Assembly (NCBI RefSeq): GCF_900199185.1
Contig: NZ_OBMI01000003.1
Location: 124,001 to 188,000 of the forward strand
Source of the DNA: Sphingomonas guangdongensis
GTDB taxonomy: Bacteria; Pseudomonadota; Alphaproteobacteria; Sphingomonadales; Sphingomonadaceae
DNA length: 64,000 nucleotides
Direction: 5' to 3'
Shown: one piece after another, positions 17,378-27,809 of the stretch
How the letters are laid out: each line of letters starts with the position of its first letter
How positions within the stretch are numbered: the stretch's first letter is position 1
Notes under the pieces: model-generated
Databases searched by the model: none
What the model saw: the letters and a program-made list of their open reading frames with translations, nothing else
What the model was told of the DNA's origin: nothing
Position numbers and translations under genes: made by a program

Positions 17378-17595
17378 GCGTCTGTCATCCCGGCTGGCGC
17401 CCCCTCGGCGCCGCATCCCGACGTTATGGGGGCAGGCGGCAGGGATGAAAAGCCGCTTTACCAAGAAAGAGAGTTAACGATTCACCGCTTCGTCGCAGGC
17501 GCGGGCCGGCAGCGGCGCACGGCCATTATCAGGCGAACGGCGTCGGGCGACCAGCGGCGGAACAACGGCTCGTCGCTGCCAGCGACCGGCTCGAC

Positions 17596-18843
17596 TCAGG
17601 CGAGTTCGACCATGCTGACTTCGTAATGCTCGTGACGGAGCGCCGCGAGCAGCCGGTCGAGGTGGGCGCGGTCGCGGGTCTCGCACTCGACGTCGAGGCT
17701 CAGGCCTTTGGCGGGCAGGTTGGTGAAGATGCGCTGGTGCGACAGTTCCAGGATGTTGACGCGCTGCTCGTCGAAGATGCGCGCGACCTGGAACAGCGCG
17801 CCGGGACGATCCTGCAGGCGGATGCGCAGCCGCGCGAGCCGGCCCGACCGCGCGAGATCGCGCAGGAGGACGTTGGCAAGGAGGCGTGTGTCGATGTTGC
17901 CGCCGCAGATGACGATCCCGACCGTGCGTCCGCGGAACCGGTCGCGGAACGCGAGCAGCGCGGCGAGCCCGGCGGCACCAGCGCCCTCCGCCACCGTCTT
18001 CTCGATCTGGAGCAGCAGGCTGACCGCCTCCTCCAGCCGGCGCTCGCCGACCAGCACGACATCGTCGACCAGCGCCTCCACCACCTGCGCGGTGAGCGTG
18101 CCCGGCTGCTTGACCGCGATCCCCTCCGCCAGCGTGTCGCCGCTGCAGGCCATGCTGGTGCCGTGCAGCCGGTTGTACATGGAGGGGTAGAGCTCGGCCT
18201 GGACGCCCACGACCTGGATCTCGCGGGAGGCTGCGCGGGCGACCGTCGCCATCCCCGAAATGAGACCGCCGCCGCCGATCGGGACGACCAGCGTGTCGAT
18301 CTCCGGCGCGTCCTCCAGCATCTCGAGCGCGACGGTGCCCTGCCCGGCGATGATTCGCGGATCGTCGAACGGATGGACGAAGGTCAGCCCGCGCTCCGCC
18401 TCCAGCGTGCGGGCGTGGGCGTAAGCGGCGTCATAGGTCTCGCCCTCCAGGATCACGGTCGCGCCGTGCCCTTCGGTCTGCATCACCTTAACCGTCGGGG
18501 TCAGACGCGGCATGACGATGGTCACGGGGATGCCTAGGCGGTTGCCGTGATAGGCGAGACCCTGCGCATGGTTGCCCGCCGATGCGGCGATCACGCCGGT
18601 CGCCGCGGTTGCGGGATCGAGCTGGAGCAGCGTGTTGAGCGCGCCGCGCTCCTTGTAGGCGGCGGTGAACTGCAGGTTCTCGAACTTGATCCACACGCTG
18701 GCGCCGGTCAGCGCCGACAGCGTCTTCGAGTGAAGCGTCGGCGTGCGCACCACGGAGCCGCGAATCCGCTCGGCCGCGGCCCGGACATCGGCTCGGCTGA
18801 CGGGGAGCAGCGGCTGCTCGGGCGTGCGCGGTAGGGTGGCCAT
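17596..18843 (-). CDS. ilvA: Threonine ammonia-lyase (threonine dehydratase)
   Basis: This 415-residue PLP enzyme deaminates threonine to 2-oxobutyrate for isoleucine synthesis, or catabolically. The PLP Lys is residue 64 in AAYKERGALN. The phosphate-binding loop is PIGGGGLISG, and SAGNHAQGLAY is also present. A single C-terminal ACT domain (about residues 335-415, RIRLQDRPGALFQVARIF) makes it the short TdcB-plus-ACT form, not the two-ACT E. coli IlvA. The 218 nt between it and bpt hold no recognisable gene. Rid proteins often protect against its imine products, and a Rid gene lies 14 kb away. Confidence 0.92.
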   Translation of the reverse strand: MATLPRTPEQPLLPVSRADVRAAAERIRGSVVRTPTLHSKTLSALTGASVWIKFENLQFTAAYKERGALNTLLQLDPATAATGVIAASAGNHAQGLAYHGNRLGIPVTIVMPRLTPTVKVMQTEGHGATVILEGETYDAAYAHARTLEAERGLTFVHPFDDPRIIAGQGTVALEMLEDAPEIDTLVVPIGGGGLISGMATVARAASREIQVVGVQAELYPSMYNRLHGTSMACSGDTLAEGIAVKQPGTLTAQVVEALVDDVVLVGERRLEEAVSLLLQIEKTVAEGAGAAGLAALLAFRDRFRGRTVGIVICGGNIDTRLLANVLLRDLARSGRLARLRIRLQDRPGALFQVARIFDEQRVNILELSHQRIFTNLPAKGLSLDVECETRDRAHLDRLLAALRHEHYEVSMVELA

Positions 18844-18881
18844 GGCCTAAGCGCCTATCGCATCCGGCGCACGGGGGGAAG

Positions 18882-19709
18882 TTAGGGCGCGGCGAAGGCG
18901 TCGCGGTAGGCGGGCTTCACGGCGGCGAGCAAGGCGGGCGTGATGGGGAAGGTGAGGTCGTAGCTTCCCTCCGCATAGGACCCGGCGACATAGGGACCGA
19001 CCAGCAACCCGACCCGGTCGATCGCGCGTTTGCTGCGCGATCCAAGGATCAGCGTCGCCTCGTTCACCCGTGGGCACTCGTCGAACATGTCGCCCGACGC
19101 ACGGTCGACCGGCTCACCGCGGCGCTTCGCGCGCTCCGCGTCGAGCGCCGTGCAGAAGTCAGCGCCGAGCGCCTCCTGGAGCGCCGCTTCCGACTGAAAC
19201 AGCGCGGTCGGCTTTAGCCGTCGGCCCGCCGTCTTGTCCCACACCAGCGCGCCGAAGCCGGGCGAGCCGTGCGCGCCGCCCGTATAGTCGTTGGTCAGGG
19301 CCGACAGGCTGAGCAGTCGCGGCGTGTCGGCCACCACGCTCCAGGCGACGCTGGTCGTGTACTTGCGAAAGGGCGTGTCGTCCGCCTCCCGCTCCGCGCG
19401 AAAGGCCGCGCTCTCCTTTGCCACCTGCGCGCGCGCCCGGGCGCGATCGGCTTCGAACCAGGCGGCCAGACCGGGGATCGCGGCGGCGGCCGAGGGAAAG
19501 CTGTAGCTGAACTCGTAATCCTCGGTTTCTTCCGCCACGCTGGCTGTGACCGGCGACGGGCTGGGCGTCGGCGTTGGCGTTGGCAGCGGTGGCAGCGGCG
19601 TTTCCGCCACCACGTTCCCGTTCGGCGAGGCGTTGCCGCTCTCCCAGTCGGCGCTGCCGCAGCCGGCCAGGAGCAGCGTGGCGGTCAGGGCAGGCGGCAG
19701 TCGGCGCAT
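18882..19709 (-). CDS. Lipoprotein with DUF3298/DUF4163-type domain
   Basis: The 275-residue protein has a lipobox, LLLAGCGS (Cys near residue 17), followed by a Pro/Thr linker (TPTPTPSPSP). The linker leads to a globular region containing YEFSYSFPSAAAAIPGLAAWFE, NDYTGGAHGSPGF and GRRLKPTALF, typical of DUF3298-family envelope proteins. The C-terminal half contains GPYVAGSYAEGSYDLTFPI. ATG at 19709 is preceded by GAGGGA. It is divergent from the exported amidohydrolase with only 43 nt between starts. No function is known. Confidence 0.78.
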   Translation of the reverse strand: MRRLPPALTATLLLAGCGSADWESGNASPNGNVVAETPLPPLPTPTPTPSPSPVTASVAEETEDYEFSYSFPSAAAAIPGLAAWFEADRARARAQVAKESAAFRAEREADDTPFRKYTTSVAWSVVADTPRLLSLSALTNDYTGGAHGSPGFGALVWDKTAGRRLKPTALFQSEAALQEALGADFCTALDAERAKRRGEPVDRASGDMFDECPRVNEATLILGSRSKRAIDRVGLLVGPYVAGSYAEGSYDLTFPITPALLAAVKPAYRDAFAAP

Positions 19710-19752
19710 GTCGTCCCTCGTCAAATCGGCGTGCGCACCATAAGGCAGCGAC

Positions 19753-21426
19753 ATGAACGTCCGTCAAATGCGTCGCCGCGCCCTGGCGCTCCTAGCCCCG
19801 ATTTCCGTGCTCCTCGGCGCGAGCCCGGCGCTCGCCGACGCGCTGGTCGACAACGTCGACGGGGTGGCGCTCGACAAGCAGGGGCGGGTGGTGCGCTTCA
19901 CCGGCATCCTGCTGACCCTGGACGGCAAGGTCACGCGGCTGCTGGCGCGCGGCGACAAGCGGCCGGAGCGGCTCGACTGGCGCGCGGACATGAAGGGGCG
20001 GGTGGCGATCCCCGGCATGATCGATGCCCACGGCCACGTCATGGACCTCGGCATCCGCGCGCTCAGCCTGGATCTGTTCACGACCAGGTCGCTCGCCGAG
20101 GCGACCAGCCGGGTCGCCGCTTTCGCCGCCGCCAACCCGCAGCGCCCCTGGATCCTGGGCGGCGGGTGGAACCAGGAAGTGTGGCAGCTCGGCCGCTTTC
20201 CGAGCGCGGCCGAGCTCGACGCTATCGTCGCCGACCGCCCCGTCTGGCTGGAGCGGGCGGACGGGCACGCCGGCTGGGCCAACAGCGCGGCGATGCGCGC
20301 GGCCGGCATCACGGCGAAGACGGTGGCACCAGCCGGCGGGCGCATCGAGAAGGGCGCGAACGGTCAGCCCTCCGGCGTGTTCGTGGACGGTGCGATGGAG
20401 CTGATCACCCGCCACATCCCGCAGCCGACACCGCGCGACCGCAACGCCGCATTCCTGAAGGCGCAGGAGGCGCTGCTCTCCGCCGGGATCACCGCCACCG
20501 CCGACATGGGAACCAAGGTCGAGGACTGGCTGACCTATCGTCGGATGGGCGACCAGGGTCTGCTGCGCGTCCGTATCATGGCCTACGCCGCCGGCGTCGA
20601 CCCGGCGATTGCGATCGGCGGCACCCAGCCGACGCCGTGGCTCTACGCCGACAAGCTCCGCATGGGCGGCATCAAGCTCTACAGCGACGGCGCGCTCGGC
20701 TCGCGGGGTGCGTGGTTGAAGGCGCCCTATGCGGACGCCCCGGGCAACACCGGGCTGCCGTTCCTCAAGGACGATCAGCTGCTCAACCTGATGAGCCGGG
20801 GCGCGATGGACGGGTTCCAGATCGCGGTGCACGCGATCGGTGATCGCGCCAACCAGCAGGTGCTTGACGCCGTCGACGAGCTTGCCGTGACCTACAAGGG
20901 CGACCGGCGCTGGCGGATCGAGCACGCGCAGGTGGTCGACCCGGCCGACCTGCCGCGCTTCGGCAGGAACGGCGTGATTGCCTCGATGCAGCCGATCCAT
21001 GAGGCAAGCGACTGGCGGATGGCGGAGGCGCGGCTGGGCGCGGCGCGGCTGACCGGCAGCTATGCCTGGGCGTCGATGCTGCGCGTCGGCAGCCGCCTCG
21101 CCTTCGGGTCCGACTATCCGGTCGAGAACCCCAACCCGTTCGTCAACTGGGCGACCGCGATCACCCGCGAGGATGCGAGCGGGCAGCCGTTCGGCGGCTG
21201 GCACCCGGAAGAGCGGGTCAGCCGCGAACAGGCGTGGCGCGCCTTCACCAGCGATGCCGCCTATGCCGGCTTTGCGGAGGATCGCTTCGGTACCTTGGCG
21301 CCGGGGCAGCGCGCCGACTTCCTGATCGTCGACCGCGATCCCACAATGGCGAGCCCGGTCGAGCTGCGTCAGCTGCGGGTGCTGGAAACCTGGGTCGGCG
21401 GCGAGAAGGTATGGGAGCGCCGCTGA
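19753..21426 (+). CDS. Exported amidohydrolase (YtcJ-like, amidohydrolase family 3)
   Basis: The 557-residue protein has a signal peptide ending near SPALADAL and a metal-dependent TIM-barrel hydrolase. The first metal motif is GMIDAHGHVMDLG. WILGGGWNQEVW and LERADGHAGWANS are typical of the YtcJ group. Later metal and catalytic residues lie in GGIKLYSDGALGSRGAW (Lys), VHAIGDRAN, RIEHAQVV and AFGSDYPVE. The final strand returns to the composite beta domain (LAPGQRADFLIVD). Substrates of this group are mostly unknown. AAGG 6 nt upstream supports the ATG at 19753. Confidence 0.87.
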   Translation: MNVRQMRRRALALLAPISVLLGASPALADALVDNVDGVALDKQGRVVRFTGILLTLDGKVTRLLARGDKRPERLDWRADMKGRVAIPGMIDAHGHVMDLGIRALSLDLFTTRSLAEATSRVAAFAAANPQRPWILGGGWNQEVWQLGRFPSAAELDAIVADRPVWLERADGHAGWANSAAMRAAGITAKTVAPAGGRIEKGANGQPSGVFVDGAMELITRHIPQPTPRDRNAAFLKAQEALLSAGITATADMGTKVEDWLTYRRMGDQGLLRVRIMAYAAGVDPAIAIGGTQPTPWLYADKLRMGGIKLYSDGALGSRGAWLKAPYADAPGNTGLPFLKDDQLLNLMSRGAMDGFQIAVHAIGDRANQQVLDAVDELAVTYKGDRRWRIEHAQVVDPADLPRFGRNGVIASMQPIHEASDWRMAEARLGAARLTGSYAWASMLRVGSRLAFGSDYPVENPNPFVNWATAITREDASGQPFGGWHPEERVSREQAWRAFTSDAAYAGFAEDRFGTLAPGQRADFLIVDRDPTMASPVELRQLRVLETWVGGEKVWERR

Positions 21427-21439
21427 AGCCCCGTCGGGT

Positions 21440-22165
21440 TCACGCCGCGAGCTGGAGATAGCCGGGGCGGAAGTCGCCGGCGTGGCGCAGCCGCTCCCAG
21501 TCGATGATCGTCACGCGCTGCTTGGCGAGCGCGATCAGCTTGTCGCCGCGCAGACCCTGGAGCACGCGGTTGACGTGGACGGACGTGAGCCCGGTGCTGT
21601 CGCCGAGCTGCTCCTGCGTCAGCGGCATGACGTAGTCGGCACCGCAGCTGACGCCCAGGTCTCGCTGCCGGGCGGCGATCTCGCAGATCAGGTGGCTGAT
21701 CCGCCCGCGTGCACTGCGTCGCCCGACGTTGGTCAGCCACTCGCCAAGCATTGCGGCGTTACGCGCGGTCAGCCGCCACAAGGCGGCGGCGATGGCCGGG
21801 TGGTCGTGCGCCAGCGCGCACAGGTCGTCGCGCGACAGGTCGGCGGTGACGATGGGGGTGAGCGCCTGGACGTTACACTGTGCGTCGCTGCCCGAGCAGC
21901 CGGCGATGTCGAGGGGATCGCCCTCCATGTGGAGCGCGAGCACCGCGCGCGCGCCATCGGAGCAGACCTTGGAGGAGAAGGCGTAGCCTGACAGAAGAAT
22001 GTTGCAGCGATGCGGACGATCGCCCTCCCGCACCACGAAGCCGCCCCGCTCCATCCGTCGGAGACGAAATGGCAGGGAGCGCACTGCCCGCCGGTCCGCC
22101 AAGCCGAGCGTCTCACCCAAGTGTAGCTTGTCGATGAAAGCGTCGAGCGAGTGCGATTCCGTCAT
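21440..22165 (-). CDS. Crp/Fnr family transcriptional regulator
   Basis: The 241-residue protein has an N-terminal cyclic-nucleotide-binding-like beta roll (residues about 25-140, with RGGFVVREGDRPHRCNILLSG) and a C-terminal winged helix. In the recognition region, LTQEQLGDSTGLTSVHVNRVLQGLR is the HTH_Crp motif. It lacks the N-terminal Cys cluster of oxygen-sensing Fnr, so no Fe-S sensing is expected. ATG at 22165 has GGAAG just upstream; the frame is open to 22225. The trigger and targets are unknown. Confidence 0.87.
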   Translation of the reverse strand: MTESHSLDAFIDKLHLGETLGLADRRAVRSLPFRLRRMERGGFVVREGDRPHRCNILLSGYAFSSKVCSDGARAVLALHMEGDPLDIAGCSGSDAQCNVQALTPIVTADLSRDDLCALAHDHPAIAAALWRLTARNAAMLGEWLTNVGRRSARGRISHLICEIAARQRDLGVSCGADYVMPLTQEQLGDSTGLTSVHVNRVLQGLRGDKLIALAKQRVTIIDWERLRHAGDFRPGYLQLAA

Positions 22166-22323
22166 GATCTTCCCTTCGCTTCGGGACGAAGGAAGACATC
22201 CCTCGGCCACCTGTGCCCAAGGCAAATTCCGGCGACTAACAAGCCAACGTTTGTACGGTAGCGATCGTTCAACCTAGACGAGCTTTTATCTTCCTAATCT
22301 ATGTCAGGAGAAGGTGCGACGGT

Positions 22324-22566
22324 TCAGTGGCAGTTCACGGCTCCGTCGGTTGCGAAGAAGGTGAGGCTGAACAGCGTGAGATCGTTCGCGTCGGTGACGC
22401 GGAGCACCCATTTGGTGCCGTCCCAGGCGGTGTCGGGCTGATCGGAGAGCAGGTGTCCGGCGAATTGCACGGCCTCGCGCTTGGCGGCATGGATGTCGGC
22501 GAGCTCGGTGCCCTGCAGGTCGACAAAGGTCTGACCGTCACGGATATAAAAGAAATAGCGGAGCAT
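22324..22566 (-). CDS. DUF6894-type small protein
   Basis: The 80-residue protein begins MLRYFFYIRDGQTFVDLQGTELADIHAAKREAVQFAGHLL, the pattern of the small DUF6894 family widespread in Alphaproteobacteria. AGGAG (22575-22579) lies 8 nt from the ATG at 22566, which is better than the in-frame GTG at 22572. Function is unknown. It is a single gene followed by the Crp/Fnr gene on the same strand after a 158-nt gap. Confidence 0.72.
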   Translation of the reverse strand: MLRYFFYIRDGQTFVDLQGTELADIHAAKREAVQFAGHLLSDQPDTAWDGTKWVLRVTDANDLTLFSLTFFATDGAVNCH

Positions 22567-22748
22567 CGGCACTGCTCCTGATCAGGGCGAGGCGGGAACA
22601 CGCTCACTTTCAGCCGCAGGCGCCTTGGAGCGGAACTCAGCCTGCAAAGGCGCGCTCCAGCACGCTTGATCCAGATCAAGCAGTCAGTTCTGACTAAAGA
22701 ATGTTAGTTCAACCAACATTGGTACGCTACCGATGCTGCGCGAACGGA

Positions 22749-22783
22749 AAGGGGCCGCCGTCCCGAGTGGACAGCGGCCCCTT
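22749..22783 (-). terminator. Probable intrinsic terminator of ctrA
   Basis: On the minus strand a perfect 10-bp stem AAGGGGCCGC/GCGGCCCCTT with a 15-nt loop lies 23 nt after the ctrA stop and is followed by TCCG, so the U-run is short. Its position directly after the gene supports a terminator role. Confidence 0.7.
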
Positions 22784-22805
22784 ACCTGCGCTTTCGCGCG
22801 GTTCG

Positions 22806-23525
<720 letters not shown>

Positions 23526-23618
23526 GTGGCATTCCCCTTGCCGGCAACGCCCATGCGACCCCCTCTGGCCACCGAACGTCCAAGCGAACTTACGCTAAGC
23601 ACCTCTGAAGGCAAAAGG

Positions 23619-23633
23619 TTAATTAGTCGCTAA
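23619..23633. promoter_or_regulatory. Candidate CtrA-binding box upstream of ctrA
   Basis: TTAA-N7-CTAA lies 94 nt upstream of the ctrA start, one base from the TTAA-N7-TTAA consensus. Autoregulation of ctrA is known in Caulobacter, so this is a plausible feedback site. A TTAAG also occurs at 23641. The 302-nt ctrA/TonB-receptor gap otherwise holds no gene. Confidence 0.5.
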
Positions 23634-23827
23634 GCCGGCATTAAGATCGGTAACGGAGCCGTCGCAACGAGCGCGAGCCGCGGGGCTGTTGCTTGATTGC
23701 TGCACCTGTGACGGACTTGCCGAGCGTCAAGCGGTTTAGCCGTTGCCAAGTGTCATCGCCGTGATAGCCTCCCTGTCACAAAAACGACGCGGATCAAGCG
23801 TCGAAACTCAGGTGATCGGGGGCAGAC

Positions 23828-26800
23828 ATGAAGATCAAGGCCGCGCTATTCCTGTCGGCGACGATGCTGGCGACCCCGGCCTGGGCACAGGACCAACCGG
23901 TAAGCGCAACCCCCGAGCTCCAGAACCCGGCCGCGCAGCGCGACGAGCAGGAGGGCGAGGGTGCGCGCGACATCGTGGTCACCGGATCGCGCATCGTCCG
24001 TTCCGGATTCGAGACGCCCAATCCCGTCACCGTGCTGTCGCTGGAGGACATCCAGAACAGCTCGCCGTCGAACAACATCGCCGACTTCGTCAACCAGCTG
24101 CCCTCGCTCGCGGGCTCCACCCGGCCTTCCAACTCGCGCCTAAACCTCAGCAGCGGGCAGGCGGGCATCAACGCGCTCAACCTGCGCAACCTGGGCGCGG
24201 AGCGGACGCTGGTGCTGGTCAACGGTCGCCGCTCGGTCGGCTCGACGGTGACCGGGCTGGTCGACGTCAACACCATCCCGCAGGCGCTGATCCGGAGCGT
24301 GGAGGTAAGCACCGGTGGCGCCTCGTCGGCCTATGGTTCGGACGCGGTCGCGGGCGTGGTCAATTTCCTGCTCGACAACAAGTTCACGGGCGTCCGGCTG
24401 CAGGGCGACAGCGGCATCACCGAGGAAGGCGACGGCTTCAACTACTCGGGCAGCGTGCTCGGCGGAGTGTCGTTCGCGGGCGGCCGCGGCCACCTGCTGC
24501 TGAGCGGCGAGGTCGCGCACCGCGACGGCATCCTGAGCATCGACCGCGACTGGAACGCGACCGGCTATGTCCGCATCCAGGACCCGAACTGGACGACCGC
24601 GAGCACTACGCCGCGCTACCTGATCCGGCGTCAGGTCGGCGCGGCCAACTCGACGCCGGGCGGTCTCGTAACCGGATCGGCGGGCGGTACCGCCAACCGC
24701 CTGCGCGGGCTCTACTTCGGCCAGGGCGGGCAGATCCTGCAGTACCAGTATGGCGCGCTGACCTTCCCATCGCCGACCGGCACGGCCGCGCCGACGCTGA
24801 CCCAGGGCGGTTCGTGGCAGGTGAACGATTCCGGTCGCCGTATCGGCCTCGACCCAGAGGACGACCGCGCCGGCGTGTTCGGGCGCCTTAGCTTCGAGGT
24901 GGCGGACGGTGTCGAGCTGTTCGCCGAGGCCGCGTACAACAAGCAGAACATCTACTTCAATGCAGGGCCCAACCTGTCGACCGGCGTCGCGCTGACCGCC
25001 ACCGGCTGCGGCACTGCGGCGAGCGCCGCGACCGCGCCGCTCACGTGCAACGCCTTCCTCTACAATACGCTCGGACCCGCGCGGCTCGCCGGCATCACCA
25101 GCGTGACGATCGCGACAACGGCCGCCGACCTGCCGTTCCGCGCGATCGACAACCGGCGCGAGGTGCAGCGCTACCTCGTCGGCGCGGAAGGCGAGACCGA
25201 GCTGTTCGGCAATCGCGCAACCTGGGACATCTACGGCCAGTACGGCCGCGCCGAGCTGCGCGAGCAGCTGCGCGGGATCATGAACATACAGCGCATGAAC
25301 AATGCGACCGCGGTCGCCTTCGCCCCCGCCGGCAACGCGGGCGGCTATGCGGCCGGATCGATCCAGTGCCTGATCAACGTGGATGCGAGCGCCACCAACA
25401 ACGATCCCGCCTGCGTGCCGCTCAACCGGCTGGGGCTCGGCGTCGCGAACCCGGCCGCCTTCGGCTATGTGCTGGGCGATCCGTACCGCGACGAGGTGGT
25501 CGAGCAGTGGGTCGCCGGGCTCAACGCCGCGATCACGCCGTTCGCCACCTGGGCGGGCGACATCAGCGTCGCGTTCGGTGGCGAGTACCGCAAGGAGCAG
25601 ATCCGCGGGTTCGTGCCCCCTGAGTTCCAGCCGCTCGCGACCGTGGACGCAACCGGGCGCCCGACAACGAGCAACCGCTGGTCGGTCGGCAACTTCCTGC
25701 CCACCAACGGCGAGTATGACGTCAAGGAAGCCTATCTGGAGACGGTTGTGCCGCTCGGCCTGGGGCTGGAGTTCAACGGCGCGGTGCGCATCACCGACTA
25801 TTCCACCGCCGGCAACGTGACGACGTGGAAGCTCGGCGGATCGTGGCAGCCGATCCCGGACATCCGGGTGCGCGTGACCCGCTCACGCGACATCCGCGCG
25901 CCCAACCTCAACGACCTGTTCCAGGGCGGATCGGCCAACAGCGACTCGATCCGGAACCCGATCTACAGCGCGACCAACCCGGCGAACGGCCCCGCCACCT
26001 ACGGCTACTCGGGCTTCACCACCGGCAATCCCGACCTGCGGCCGGAGAAGGCCAATAGCTGGAACATCGGCGCGGTGGCATCGCCGCGTTTCCTGCCCGG
26101 CTTCAACCTGTCGGTCGACTATTTCCGGATCAACCTGCGCGACGGGATCAACACCTTCGCCGCGCAGAGCATCGCCGACCTCTGCTACCTCCAGCAGCAG
26201 CAGAGCTTCTGCGATGCGATCACGACCGATCCGGCGCGGTCGACGCCGGGCCAGCCCTATCTGCTGATCCGCAGCCAGCCGTTCAACGCGGCAAGCCAGC
26301 TGGTGCGCGGCGTCGACATCGACGCGAGCTACCGCTTGCCGCTCAACCAGCTGTTCGACGCGGCGCCGGGCGCGATCTCGATTCGCGGCGTGGCGACCCG
26401 CTACATCGACAACCTGTTCAACAGCGGGGTGCCCGGCACGGTCGTGCTCGACTCGGTCGGGGTCAACGGCGGGCAGTTCTCGACGCCCAAGTGGCTGTTC
26501 CGCGGCAGCGTCGCGTACGACAACGACAGCTTCTCGGTCACGGCGGTGGGTCGCGGGGTGAGTGCGGGCAAGTATGCCGCGAACGGCATCGAGTGCTCGA
26601 CCGCGTGCCCGCCCGACAACCCCAACTTCTTCACCTATGACGACAATCGGGTGTCCGGCGTGTTCTACGCCGACCTGAACCTCACGCAGAAGATCCGCTT
26701 CGGCGACAAGCAGGAGGCGCAGTTCTTCATGAACGTGACCAACCTGTTCGATCGCTGGCCGCTGCTGCTGCCGGAAACGGGACTGGCGGCGAACAGCACC

Positions 26801-26857
26801 TATTCGGACCTGCTCGGCCGGCAGTTCCGGTTCGGCGTGCGGTTCGAGATGCGCTGA
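23828..26857 (+). CDS. TonB-dependent outer-membrane receptor
   Basis: The 1009-residue protein has a signal peptide (ends near PAWAQ), then a TonB-box-like start DIVVTGSRI. The plug domain follows (about residues 45-190: NPVTVLSLEDIQNSSPSNNIADFVNQLPSL, LNLRNLGAERTLVLVNGRR, VEVSTGGASSAYGSDAVAGVVNF). A 22-strand barrel follows, with the late signature TGNPDLRPEKANSWNIG. It ends FRFGVRFEMR. This large subtype is abundant in sphingomonads and often imports plant or aromatic compounds, but the ligand cannot be told. A Gly/Asn-rich 302-nt upstream region separates it from divergent ctrA. Confidence 0.9.
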   Translation: MKIKAALFLSATMLATPAWAQDQPVSATPELQNPAAQRDEQEGEGARDIVVTGSRIVRSGFETPNPVTVLSLEDIQNSSPSNNIADFVNQLPSLAGSTRPSNSRLNLSSGQAGINALNLRNLGAERTLVLVNGRRSVGSTVTGLVDVNTIPQALIRSVEVSTGGASSAYGSDAVAGVVNFLLDNKFTGVRLQGDSGITEEGDGFNYSGSVLGGVSFAGGRGHLLLSGEVAHRDGILSIDRDWNATGYVRIQDPNWTTASTTPRYLIRRQVGAANSTPGGLVTGSAGGTANRLRGLYFGQGGQILQYQYGALTFPSPTGTAAPTLTQGGSWQVNDSGRRIGLDPEDDRAGVFGRLSFEVADGVELFAEAAYNKQNIYFNAGPNLSTGVALTATGCGTAASAATAPLTCNAFLYNTLGPARLAGITSVTIATTAADLPFRAIDNRREVQRYLVGAEGETELFGNRATWDIYGQYGRAELREQLRGIMNIQRMNNATAVAFAPAGNAGGYAAGSIQCLINVDASATNNDPACVPLNRLGLGVANPAAFGYVLGDPYRDEVVEQWVAGLNAAITPFATWAGDISVAFGGEYRKEQIRGFVPPEFQPLATVDATGRPTTSNRWSVGNFLPTNGEYDVKEAYLETVVPLGLGLEFNGAVRITDYSTAGNVTTWKLGGSWQPIPDIRVRVTRSRDIRAPNLNDLFQGGSANSDSIRNPIYSATNPANGPATYGYSGFTTGNPDLRPEKANSWNIGAVASPRFLPGFNLSVDYFRINLRDGINTFAAQSIADLCYLQQQQSFCDAITTDPARSTPGQPYLLIRSQPFNAASQLVRGVDIDASYRLPLNQLFDAAPGAISIRGVATRYIDNLFNSGVPGTVVLDSVGVNGGQFSTPKWLFRGSVAYDNDSFSVTAVGRGVSAGKYAANGIECSTACPPDNPNFFTYDDNRVSGVFYADLNLTQKIRFGDKQEAQFFMNVTNLFDRWPLLLPETGLAANSTYSDLLGRQFRFGVRFEMR

Positions 26858-26867
26858 GCCGGCGCGC

Positions 26868-27785
26868 TCAGGCGGCGCGCTTGCTCTCGACCGCGCAGAT
26901 TTGGCGGAAGCGGTCGGCGAGGAACGCGATCGTCGCTTCCACCCGCGCCGGGCGCAGCGTGCCGGGCGGGGTCAGCAGGTGGAGCGCGATGCTTGCCGAG
27001 CGCCAGTCGGCCAGCACCTCGACCAGCCGGCCGCTGGCGATCTCCTCGTCGACGATGAAGTCGGGCAGACGCGCGATGCCGAGCCCGGCCCTGAGCGCCG
27101 GGAGCATCGCGTCGCCGTTGTCGGTGACGAGCGGCCCCTGCGGGCGGACGGCGGCTTCCTCGCCCGAGCGATGGCTGAAGTGCCAGGTGCCGATCGCGTT
27201 GGCGTAGCCGAAGCAGGCATGGTCGGCGAGGTGCGCGGGGTGGGTCGGGGTGCCCGCTCGCGCCAGATAGGCGGGTGCCGCCACCACCCGCACGGTGACC
27301 GGCGCGAGCCGTCGCGCCCTGAGCGAGCTGTCGGGCAGCTCGGCGACCCTGAGCGCGATGTCGAAGCCGTCGGCGACGATGTCGACTCGTGCGTCCGACA
27401 GCCGGAGATCGATCTCCAGGCCGGGGTGCAGCGCGATCAGATCGGCGATCGCCGGTGCGACGAAGCGGATGCCGAAGGTGATGGGGGCGGCGATCCGGAC
27501 GGTGCCGCTCGGGTTGCTTGCCGCATCGCGGGCGTGCTCCTCGGCCGCGCGCGCCTCCGCTACCATCCGCTGCGCACGCTCCGCGAGCGCCTGGCCGCTG
27601 TCGGTGAGCGACAGCCGGCGTGACGTGCGGTGGAACAGGCTGGTGCCGAGCGACGCCTCCAGCCTGGTGATCGCCTTCGACACCGTTCCCTTGGACAGCC
27701 CGATCGCCTCGGCCGCCGCGCTGAACGAGCGCTGCTCGGCGACGCAGGCGAAGATCGCCCAGGCCTCGAAGTCGGGAAGCCGCAT
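26868..27785 (-). CDS. LysR-family regulator of the pirin-wrbA operon
   Basis: The 305-residue protein has an N-terminal winged HTH (FSAAAEAIGLSKGTVSKAITRLEASLGTSLFHRTSRRLSLTDSG) and a periplasmic-binding-like effector domain (GTVRIAAPITFGIRFVAP, then RLPDFIVDEEIASGRLVEVL), in the CrgA/aminoadipate subgroup. It is divergent from pirin with 104 nt between starts, the classic arrangement for a LysR controlling the neighbouring operon. A perfect inverted repeat in the gap is the likely operator. Related regulators respond to electrophiles or quinones; that is inferred here. Confidence 0.9.
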   Translation of the reverse strand: MRLPDFEAWAIFACVAEQRSFSAAAEAIGLSKGTVSKAITRLEASLGTSLFHRTSRRLSLTDSGQALAERAQRMVAEARAAEEHARDAASNPSGTVRIAAPITFGIRFVAPAIADLIALHPGLEIDLRLSDARVDIVADGFDIALRVAELPDSSLRARRLAPVTVRVVAAPAYLARAGTPTHPAHLADHACFGYANAIGTWHFSHRSGEEAAVRPQGPLVTDNGDAMLPALRAGLGIARLPDFIVDEEIASGRLVEVLADWRSASIALHLLTPPGTLRPARVEATIAFLADRFRQICAVESKRAA

Positions 27786-27809
27786 GGTGCCAGCCTAATA
27801 CCAGCGTTG

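Noticed and set aside
22166..22323. Fnr-box autoregulatory site upstream of the Crp/Fnr gene
   Set aside because: No TTGAT-N4-ATCAA-like sequence is present; only a loose TTG...CAA pairing with the wrong spacing was seen.
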